DNA of 6,145 bases, from NCBI GenBank assembly GCA_003551805.1, contig PUNR01000312.1, positions 1-6,145 on the forward strand, in the 5' to 3' direction. The notes under the pieces were generated by a model. It searched no databases, was not told the DNA's origin, and saw only the letters and a program-made list of their open reading frames with translations. The position numbers and the translations under genes are program-made. Positions 1-6,145 of this stretch are shown piece by piece (position 1 is the stretch's first letter; each line of letters opens with the position of its first letter). The stretch is from Loktanella sp. GTDB taxonomy: Bacteria > Pseudomonadota > Alphaproteobacteria > Rhodobacterales > Rhodobacteraceae.

Positions 1-572
1 AAGACCAGAGGCGAGTATTACCGCGCGCGGGCAAGACAGGCATAAATCGGGATCAATCAGCGCCAATATGGGGTATAGGCGTGGATCACGCAGGCTAGCC
101 TTGCGCCCCGCTTCCGGCACACCGATCACGGCGTTGCGGGTGACTTCGGTACCGGTGCCTGCGGTTGTGGGGATGGCGATCAGGGGCAGTGGGGGCTTGT
201 CCAGCGGTCGGCCTTCGCCCACCACCTCAAGATAACGCAGCGCGCCGTGTGGGGCAGGGATCAGCGCGGCAAGCGCCTTGCCCAGATCAATCACCGCGCC
301 GCCGCCGATCGCGACGATCAAGTCGGGGGCAAAGGGGCGGGCTGTGATAAGGTGGTGTTCGATCGCGGGCAGGTCAGGTTCGCCTTTGGCGATCAGTTCC
401 AGCACATCACCTGATTTCCGCAGGTCGCGCACCAGATCATCCGCCGCCGTGACAGAGGCGGAACGCACAAGCAAGACGCGGGTAAATTGCGCAGCAAAGG
501 GGGCAGCCTCGGCCAGTATCCCGCGACCAAACCGGATAGCCCCTGCTGTCGCAAAACCGAAAGGCGCGATCA

Positions 573-573
<1 letters not shown>
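1..573 (-). CDS. Iron-containing alcohol dehydrogenase, N-terminal 191 residues; cut by left edge
   Basis: An open frame starts at the ATG at 571-573 and reaches base 1 without a stop, so the gene continues outside the window. The visible part is the nucleotide-binding domain of the group III (Fe-dependent) alcohol dehydrogenase/maleylacetate reductase superfamily: AIGGGAVIDLGKA at 88-100 is the dinucleotide phosphate-binding loop, and PTTAGTGTEVT at 135-145 is the second cofactor loop. IDPDLCLSCPRAV at 173-185 and ASGL at 188-191 lead into the metal-binding domain, whose first Asp ligand would come next, so the metal site cannot be judged. The ATG overlaps the glpK stop by one base (TGATG) and has only a weak upstream ribosome site, implying translational coupling to the kinase. 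Candidate reactions are glycerol to dihydroxyacetone, or reduction/oxidation of a related short-chain alcohol; the substrate cannot be told from this half. A role in glycerol catabolism is inferred from position. Confidence 0.88.
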
Positions 574-2060
<1,487 letters not shown>

Positions 2061-2067
2061 CTTGTCG

Positions 2068-2074
2068 CTCCTTT
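2068..2074 (-). promoter_or_regulatory. Ribosome binding site deciding the glpK start
   Basis: The minus strand reads AAAGGAG, seven bases before the ATG at 2060. It supports the 495-residue kinase over a 12-residue N-terminal extension from an ATG at 2096 that lies right against the U-run of the upstream hairpin and has no such site. Confidence 0.75.
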
Positions 2075-2095
2075 GCTGTGCTTGGCAGCCTGTCA

Positions 2096-2133
2096 TAAAA
2101 CTGGCGAAGCAGCTAGTCAGCCACTTCGCCAGC
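2096..2133 (-). terminator. Terminator-like hairpin with U-run between glpV and glpK (likely partial)
   Basis: The minus strand has CTGGCGAAG pairing with CTTCGCCAG (plus-strand arms 2124-2132 and 2101-2109), a perfect 9-bp stem that gains a closing G-U pair from 2133 and 2100. The 14-base loop contains a possible small inner stem GCT/AGC. It is followed at once by TTTTA, the layout of an intrinsic terminator. Because glpK and the dehydrogenase lie downstream in the same direction with no obvious promoter of their own, partial termination that lowers glpK relative to glpV is the favoured reading. The U-run is short (four), which fits leaky termination. Confidence 0.6.
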
Positions 2134-2139
2134 GGTCCA

Positions 2140-2163
2140 TCAGGGGCGGGAGGCCACCCCTGA
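2140..2163 (-). other. Hairpin directly after the glpV stop codon
   Basis: The minus strand has TCAGGGG pairing with CCCCTGA (plus-strand arms 2157-2163 and 2140-2146), a 7-bp GC-rich stem with a 10-base loop that allows two more inner pairs. It begins nine bases after the glpV TAA. No U-run follows, so by itself it is more likely a 3'-end protecting structure for the glpV message than a terminator. Confidence 0.6.
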
Positions 2164-2171
2164 CAGTTAGC

Positions 2172-3884
2172 TTATTCCGTCCAGCGGCGGATCAGCTCTT
2201 CATAGGCGATGGTCACAGGCTCGCCTTTTTCATCGTCCAGTGCGGGCCAAGGTGCGCCGGGCTCTGACAGCCAGAACTCTGCATCCTGTTCCTCGTTCAG
2301 GGCAGGACCGAATTCACCCTGCACGCCGGACCGACCCAGACGTTCCATCACGGCTTCCTGTTCGGCACAAAGCGCGTCCATGGCTTCCTGTGCGGTACGC
2401 GCGCCAGAGGACGCGTCACCGATGTTCTGCCACCACAGTTGTGCCAGACGTGGATAGTCAGGCACGTTGAAACCTGTGTCAGTCCACAGATCACGCTCTG
2501 GCGAACGGTAGAATTCCACCAGACCACCCAGTTGCGGTGCGCGTTCGGTAAAGCTGTCGTGGTTGATGGTGGATTCGCGGATGAAGGTCAGACCGTAATG
2601 CGATTTGGCCACATCCACTGTCTTGGACGCGATGAACTGCGCATAAAGCCATGCAGCCTGTGCGCGGTCAACTGGCGTCGATTCCAGCAAGGTCGCGGAA
2701 CCCACATCCTGATAGCCGACCTTCATGCCTTCCTGCCAATAGGCACCATGCGGGCTGGGGGCCATGCGCCATTTCGGTGTGCCGTCTTCGTTCATCACCG
2801 GCAGGTCAGGTGCGACCATGTCGGCGGTAAACGCGGTGTACCAGAAAATCTGCTGCGCGATGTTCCCTTGCGCCGGCACTGGACCTGATTCCGAGAAGTT
2901 CATGCCATTGGCCGCAGGTGGTGCATAGTTCTGCAACCAGTCTACGTATTTCTCAATCGAATAGACGGCCGCAGGGCTGTTGGTGGCACCGCCACGCGCA
3001 ACGCACGATCCGACGGTCTGGAAGTTCTCATTGACCCGCAGACCCCATTCATCGACGGGCACGCCATTTGGCAGGCCAAGATCGGATGCACCGGCCATCG
3101 ACAGCCACGCATCGGTGAAACGCCAGCCCAAGGACGGGTCGCGACGACCGTAATCCATGTGTCCGTAAACGGTCACACCATCAATCTCGCGACCGGTAAA
3201 GAAGGCAGCGATATCTTCATAAGCGGACCAGTTCACCGGAACGCCCAGTGGATAGCCGTATTCTTCTTCAAACGCGGCCATGATTTCTGGATCGGTGAAC
3301 CAATCGTGGCGGAACCAGTAAAGGTTGGCGAATTGCTGGACGGGAAGCTGGTAAAGCTTGCCATCGGGCCCTGTCGCCATGCTGGTCCCCATGAAATCGT
3401 CAAGGTCCAGACCTGGGTTGGTCACTGACGCGCCGTCGCCTTCCATCCAGTCGGTCAGGTTGCGGGTCTGCTGATAACGCCAATGCGTCCCGATCAGATC
3501 GGCGTCGTTGATGTACATATCAAAAACGTTTTCGCCGGTCTGCAGCTGCGTTTGCAGACGTTCCACCACATCGCCTTCGCTGATCAGCGTATGGGTCAGG
3601 TTGATGCCGGTCATGGCGCTGAACGCAGGTGCCAGCACGTTGGCTTCCCATTCGTGGGTTGTCAGCGTTTCGGACACGACGTTGATGGTCATGCCGCGGA
3701 AAGGCTCTGCCGCGTCGATGAACCATTGCACTTCTGCTTCTTGTTCTTCGCGGGTCAGGGCGGACATATCGCCGATATGTTCATCTAGAAACGCGATGGC
3801 GGCGTCCATATCGGCAAATGCCGGAACCCCCGTCACCGATAGCGCCAAGGCAAGCGCTGTTGATGTCTTCAAGATACGGTTCAT
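2172..3884 (-). CDS. glpV: Periplasmic glycerol-binding protein of the ABC importer, GlpV
   Basis: Predicted periplasmic substrate-binding protein of 570 residues, about 546 after export. The N-terminus MNRILKTSTA followed by LALALSVTGVPAFA is a typical Sec signal peptide with a likely signal peptidase I cut after AFA at 24/25; there is no lipobox cysteine. The mature part begins with an acidic helical stretch (about 25-60). The extracellular solute-binding fold follows, with a first beta strand TINVVSE at 66-72, a YINDADLIG segment at 124-132 and aromatic-rich stretches such as NLYWFRHDWF at 187-196 that could line the pocket. The length is larger than the usual 400-450 residues of maltose-type binding proteins and agrees with GlpV-type glycerol-binding proteins as I know them. 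Exactly two cysteines remain in the mature protein (294 and 506), so a disulfide is possible. Glycerol as ligand is inferred from the adjacent glpK and permeases. The ATG at 3884 carries a strong GGGAGGA; hairpins flank the gene on both sides. Confidence 0.92.
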   Translation of the reverse strand: MNRILKTSTALALALSVTGVPAFADMDAAIAFLDEHIGDMSALTREEQEAEVQWFIDAAEPFRGMTINVVSETLTTHEWEANVLAPAFSAMTGINLTHTLISEGDVVERLQTQLQTGENVFDMYINDADLIGTHWRYQQTRNLTDWMEGDGASVTNPGLDLDDFMGTSMATGPDGKLYQLPVQQFANLYWFRHDWFTDPEIMAAFEEEYGYPLGVPVNWSAYEDIAAFFTGREIDGVTVYGHMDYGRRDPSLGWRFTDAWLSMAGASDLGLPNGVPVDEWGLRVNENFQTVGSCVARGGATNSPAAVYSIEKYVDWLQNYAPPAANGMNFSESGPVPAQGNIAQQIFWYTAFTADMVAPDLPVMNEDGTPKWRMAPSPHGAYWQEGMKVGYQDVGSATLLESTPVDRAQAAWLYAQFIASKTVDVAKSHYGLTFIRESTINHDSFTERAPQLGGLVEFYRSPERDLWTDTGFNVPDYPRLAQLWWQNIGDASSGARTAQEAMDALCAEQEAVMERLGRSGVQGEFGPALNEEQDAEFWLSEPGAPWPALDDEKGEPVTIAYEELIRRWTE

Positions 3885-3892
3885 TCTATAAA

Positions 3893-3899
3893 TCCTCCC
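3893..3899 (-). promoter_or_regulatory. Strong ribosome binding site of glpV
   Basis: The minus strand reads GGGAGGA, eight bases before the ATG at 3884. It is among the strongest sites in this window, in keeping with the high level at which binding proteins are usually made relative to permeases. Confidence 0.75.
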
Positions 3900-3933
3900 A
3901 TGGATTAGTTGTCGTTTTCGTGTTGCAAGATTT

Positions 3934-3950
3934 GTCGCACCTCCTGCGAC
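3934..3950 (-). other. Perfect inverted repeat/hairpin in the leader of glpV, GGAGG in the loop
   Basis: The minus strand reads GTCGCA, then GGAGG, then TGCGAC: a perfect 6-bp stem with a 5-base loop. The structure can be extended by GCAAG/CTTGC pairing (plus-strand 3925-3929 with 3955-3959) across a four-by-four internal loop, or alternatively by GTTGC/GCAAC with a one-sided bulge. It lies in the 91-base gap between the DUF2160 stop and the glpV start. Hairpins placed before a binding-protein gene are often mRNA processing or stability elements, as between malE and malF. A 17-bp palindrome bound by a regulator is the alternative. There is no U-run after it, so it is not an intrinsic terminator. 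Confidence 0.55.
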
Positions 3951-3975
3951 GCAACTTGCGTTTACTTGCGCGGCC

Positions 3976-4254
3976 TTAAACCCAGCGGAACACCGCTAAG
4001 GCGTAAAGCGCGCAAATTCCTAAAGCCCAGTATTGCGGCAGCCCACTCATCGCGAGCCAGCCTGCGTTGATAAAGGCCGACCCCAGCAGCGTGATGAACA
4101 AACGGTCACCGCGCGTTGTTTCGATTGTCAGAATGCCGCGCCGGGGCGTTTCGGGGTATTTGATCCCCAGAAACGTGAAGATCAGCAGCAGACAGGCGAT
4201 CACGCCAAAGAAGATCGCGGTCGGTGTCGTCCAGGCCATCCATGCAAGTGACAT
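3976..4254 (-). CDS. Small three-helix membrane protein of glycerol transporter operons (DUF2160 type, glpU position)
   Basis: A 92-residue protein starting MSLAWMAWTTPTAIFFG. Three hydrophobic helices are visible near residues 12-31, 53-69 and 75-92, with a polar basic loop between the first two carrying KYPETPRRG (32-40) and RGDRLF (48-53). It resembles the DUF2160 family of predicted small integral membrane proteins, which I recall as recurring between the permease and binding-protein genes of alphaproteobacterial glycerol importers, where the position is called glpU. Its function is not known to me; an accessory subunit or assembly factor of the GlpPQ complex is an inference from position. 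The ATG at 4254 has AAAGGA seven bases upstream (4262-4267). An upstream in-frame ATG at 4335 would lie inside glpQ, has no membrane-protein character in the added part, and is rejected. It is 16 bases downstream of glpQ, so it should be co-translated with the permeases. Confidence 0.85.
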   Translation of the reverse strand: MSLAWMAWTTPTAIFFGVIACLLLIFTFLGIKYPETPRRGILTIETTRGDRLFITLLGSAFINAGWLAMSGLPQYWALGICALYALAVFRWV

Positions 4255-4261
4255 AGCTTTT

Positions 4262-4267
4262 TCCTTT
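4262..4267 (-). promoter_or_regulatory. Ribosome binding site deciding the start of the DUF2160 gene
   Basis: The minus strand reads AAAGGA, seven bases before the ATG at 4254, within the 16-base gap after glpQ. It supports the 92-residue product over the longer in-frame reading from 4335. Confidence 0.7.
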
Positions 4268-4270
4268 CTC

Positions 4271-5125
4271 TTACACGCGGCCCAGGGCAAAGCCCTTGGC
4301 GATGTAGTTGCGCACGAAATAGATGACCAAGGCACCCGGCACGATCGTCAGGACACCAGCCGCGCACAGCACGCCCCAGTCCAGACCGGATGCCGATACC
4401 GTCCGCGTCATGATCGACGCGATGGGCTGTGCATTGACGGCGGTCAGCGTGCGGGACAGCAACAGCTCCACCCATGAAAACATGAAGCAAAAGAACGCTG
4501 CGACCCCGATGCCGCTGGCGATTAGCGGCATGAAGATCTTGATAAAGAACCGCGGGAACGAATAGCCGTCAATATAGGCGGTCTCGTCAATCTCCTTGGG
4601 CACGCCGCGCATGAAGCCTTCGAGGATCCACACTGCCAGCGGCACGTTGAACAGCGTATGCGCCAGCGCCACCGCGATATGTGTGTCGAACAGGCCCACC
4701 GACGAATAAAGCTGGAAGAACGGCAGCGCGAAAACGGCAGGCGGGGCCATGCGGTTCGTCAGCAGCCAGAAGAACAGATGCTTGTCGCCCAGAAACCGGT
4801 AGCGGCTGAAGGCATAGGCGGCAGGCAGCGCCACCGCCAGAGACAGGACCGTGTTCATCACCACATAAGTGATCGAGTTGATATAGCCGATATACCACGA
4901 CCGGTCGGTCAGAATGACGCGGTAATTGTCCAGCGTCGGGTTCTGCGGCCAAAGGGTGAAGCCGCCCAGAATTTCTCGATTGGTCTGAAAGCTCATCTTG
5001 GCAAGCCAGTAGATCGGCACCAGCATGAACAACAGATAGGCGACCATCACGACATGGCGGGCGCGGACCTTAGGTAACGAGAACCGGCGCGCAGCTGGTG
5101 TGTAAGTGTCTGATGTGGCAACCAT
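4271..5125 (-). CDS. glpQ: Glycerol ABC transporter permease GlpQ (MalG/UgpE-like)
   Basis: Second inner-membrane permease, 284 residues from the ATG at 5125. Hydrophobic segments lie near residues 24-44, 80-105, 117-139, 148-170, 200-222 and 251-274. The EAA loop at about 180-201 reads DETAYIDGYSF and ends in MPL, with the normal Gly at 187. The C-terminus GFALGRV is basic and short, as in MalG-like subunits. A longer reading from a TTG at 5149 would overlap glpP, but the ATG at 5125 has a strong GGAGGG eight bases upstream (5134-5139), so the shorter start is preferred. It pairs with GlpP as the transport channel. The symbol follows rhizobial glycerol transporter usage; E. coli GlpQ is an unrelated glycerophosphodiester phosphodiesterase. 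Substrate assignment comes from context. Confidence 0.93.
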   Translation of the reverse strand: MVATSDTYTPAARRFSLPKVRARHVVMVAYLLFMLVPIYWLAKMSFQTNREILGGFTLWPQNPTLDNYRVILTDRSWYIGYINSITYVVMNTVLSLAVALPAAYAFSRYRFLGDKHLFFWLLTNRMAPPAVFALPFFQLYSSVGLFDTHIAVALAHTLFNVPLAVWILEGFMRGVPKEIDETAYIDGYSFPRFFIKIFMPLIASGIGVAAFFCFMFSWVELLLSRTLTAVNAQPIASIMTRTVSASGLDWGVLCAAGVLTIVPGALVIYFVRNYIAKGFALGRV

Positions 5126-5126
5126 T

Positions 5127-5999
5127 CTACCGGCCCTCCGCTTTATCAAGGTTGGTCATGACGGTGTAGAACACCCAAGACACGAGCAAGATCACAAGGA
5201 AATACATGATGCTGAAGGCGGCCGCAGGTCCAAGGTCGAACTGTCCCAGCGCCATTTTCACCAGATCGATCGACAGGAATGATGTGGCCGATCCGGGGCC
5301 ACCACCGGTGACGACGAAAGGTTCGGTATAGATCATGAAACTGTCCATAAAGCGCAGCAGGATCGCGATCAGCAGCACGCCCTGCATCTTGGGCAATTCG
5401 ATATAGCGGAACACTTTCCACCGGCTCGCCTGATCGATCTTGGCCGCCTGATAATAGGCCTGCGGGATGGATTGCAGACCGGCATAAGCCAGAAGCGCCA
5501 CCAGCGAGGTCCAGTGCCAGACATCCATCAGCACAACCATGATCCACGCATGCACGGGATTGCGGGCGTAGTTCCAAGTGATCCCGAACTGGTCCAGCGT
5601 ATAGCCCACCAGCCCGATATCGGTGCGGCCCATGATCTGCCAGATCGTGCCAACGACGTTCCACGGGATCAGTAGGGGCAGCGCCATTAGCACCAGACAG
5701 ACCGAGGCCCAGAAGCCGCGTTTGGGCATACAGACCGCAATCGCGATGCCCAGCGGAATCTGGATCGCCAGAATGATCCCCGAAAACGCAAGCTGGCGTC
5801 CGAAGGCCGCATGCACACGGTCAGAGGTAAGGACTTCCTTGAACCAGCCCAGCCCTTCCCAGAAAAATACGTTATTGCCGAATGTGTCCTGTACCGAATA
5901 ATTCACCACTGTCATCAAGGGGATGACGGCGGAAAAGGCGACCAGCACCAGCACCGGCAGGACCAGAAACCACGCTTTGTTGTTTTGTACCTTGTCCAT
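5127..5999 (-). CDS. glpP: Glycerol ABC transporter permease GlpP (MalF/UgpA-like)
   Basis: Inner-membrane permease of 290 residues, one half of the predicted glycerol channel. About six hydrophobic segments are visible, near residues 11-31, 71-90, 98-120, 150-172, 206-226 and 260-282. The cytoplasmic EAA loop that docks on the ATPase is at about 183-204, reading QAAKIDQAS and ending in ELP. The usual first Glu is Gln184 and the usual Gly is Gln190. A conserved-looking stretch FMDSFMIYTEPF lies at 217-228 and is followed by VTGGGPG, a pattern common in sugar and polyol permeases of this class. The ATG at 5999 is preceded by AAAGG seven bases upstream and overlaps the ATPase stop by one base. 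The stop TAG is one base before the glpQ start. Glycerol as substrate is inferred from the neighbouring kinase, GlpV and the DUF2160 protein; permease identity itself is clear. It is not related to any E. coli gene of the same symbol. Confidence 0.93.
   Translation of the reverse strand: MDKVQNNKAWFLVLPVLVLVAFSAVIPLMTVVNYSVQDTFGNNVFFWEGLGWFKEVLTSDRVHAAFGRQLAFSGIILAIQIPLGIAIAVCMPKRGFWASVCLVLMALPLLIPWNVVGTIWQIMGRTDIGLVGYTLDQFGITWNYARNPVHAWIMVVLMDVWHWTSLVALLAYAGLQSIPQAYYQAAKIDQASRWKVFRYIELPKMQGVLLIAILLRFMDSFMIYTEPFVVTGGGPGSATSFLSIDLVKMALGQFDLGPAAAFSIMYFLVILLVSWVFYTVMTNLDKAEGR
5134..5139 (-). promoter_or_regulatory. Ribosome binding site deciding the glpQ start
   Basis: The minus strand reads GGAGGG, eight bases before the ATG at 5125. 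It lies inside the last codons of glpP. It favours the 284-residue form of GlpQ over the longer TTG start at 5149, which has no comparable site. Confidence 0.75.
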
Positions 6000-6145
6000 C
6001 AGACGGCCTTTCGTTCAGTGGTCGCAACCGCGTGCAACGGCGCGATCCGCCAGTCATCGGCGTAAACATTGATCCGTTCGGGCGCGAAATGCAGGCGGTT
6101 GGCACCGGCTGGCACGGCAAAGCCTTCGGGAAGGATCGCGTTCAC
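5999..6145 (-). CDS. glpT: ABC transporter ATP-binding protein, C-terminal end (glycerol importer, GlpT type); cut by right edge
   Basis: An open frame enters from the right edge and runs 48 codons to a TGA at 5999-6001. The visible end includes LHFAPERINVYADDWRI, which resembles the last beta strands of the C-terminal TOBE/regulatory domain of MalK/UgpC-like importer ATPases. The Walker A, signature and Walker B motifs would lie outside the window, so ATPase activity cannot be checked. The stop shares one base with the ATG of the downstream permease (TGATG), implying translational coupling within one transporter operon. In rhizobial glycerol importers two ATPase genes (glpS, glpT) lie directly before glpP, and this fragment fits the second one. 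The name follows that rhizobial usage and is unrelated to the E. coli glycerol-3-phosphate antiporter GlpT. Family assignment is fairly sure from position and sequence; the exact paralogue is inferred from gene order. Confidence 0.8.
   Translation of the reverse strand: MNAILPEGFAVPAGANRLHFAPERINVYADDWRIAPLHAVATTERKAV

Noticed and set aside
2061..2096. A 12-residue N-terminal extension of GlpK from an ATG at 2096
   Set aside because: No ribosome site, it abuts the U-run of the hairpin, and family members start just before the DQGTT motif; the ATG at 2060 has AAAGGAG.
3881..3901. A six-codon upstream frame (MGGFIE) whose stop overlaps the glpV ATG
   Set aside because: It has no ribosome site of its own and contains the glpV site within it, so translation would block glpV; most likely chance.
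3899..3929. A possible promoter before glpV (TTGCAA then TAATCC on the minus strand)
   Set aside because: Spacing is only 15 bases, the -10 match is poor, and a start there would fall inside the glpV ribosome site.
3954..3970. A direct repeat of ACTTGCG at a 10-base spacing next to the hairpin
   Set aside because: Only two short copies, partly accounted for by the hairpin arm; no regulator with this site is known to me.
4255..4335. An in-frame ATG giving the DUF2160 protein 27 extra residues inside glpQ
   Set aside because: The added residues read as an out-of-frame shadow of glpQ and the start at 4254 has its own ribosome site.
5126..5149. A TTG start giving GlpQ eight extra residues and an overlap with glpP
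   Set aside because: The ATG at 5125 has a GGAGGG at ideal spacing; the TTG has none.
5146..5664. A 172-codon minus-strand frame overlapping glpP
   Set aside because: It is a shifted-frame shadow of the permease with no membrane pattern or ribosome site.

Overview
The window is a continuous stretch of a glycerol uptake and catabolism operon from an alphaproteobacterium, most likely a marine Rhodobacteraceae (Roseobacter-type) species. This rests on the fairly high GC content, the alphaproteobacterial gene set (an ABC-type glycerol importer instead of a GlpF channel) and the look of the proteins. The genus is inferred from general similarity, not from a search. Every gene lies on the minus strand, so transcription runs from the right edge to the left edge.

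Layout in transcription order: the last 48 codons of an ABC ATPase (GlpT type, cut by the right edge); the permease glpP; the permease glpQ; a 92-residue three-helix membrane protein of the DUF2160 type (glpU position); the large periplasmic glycerol-binding protein glpV; the glycerol kinase glpK; and the first 191 codons of an iron-containing alcohol dehydrogenase (cut by the left edge). Junctions are tight: glpT/glpP and glpK/ADH share one base (TGATG), glpP and glpQ are one base apart, and glpQ and glpU are 16 bases apart. The only gaps of note are 91 bases before glpV and 111 bases after it, and both hold RNA hairpins. There is no gene-free stretch over 300 bases, and no RNA gene, mobile element, CRISPR array or phage sequence was seen.

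How it works together: GlpV captures glycerol in the periplasm. GlpP and GlpQ form the channel, powered by two ATPases (one partly visible here, the other probably further upstream). The DUF2160 protein probably sits beside them in the membrane. GlpK traps the glycerol as sn-glycerol 3-phosphate. The coupled dehydrogenase suggests an added NAD(P)-linked alcohol step whose substrate is unknown. glpD, glpR and the operon promoter are not in the window.

The core is a known transporter type, so I do not claim a wholly new system. The points most worth a second look are the hairpins on both sides of glpV (one looks like a partial terminator before glpK), the uncharacterised DUF2160 subunit, a glycerol kinase that appears to lack FBP control and has valine at a normally glycine allosteric position, and the dehydrogenase coupled to the kinase.
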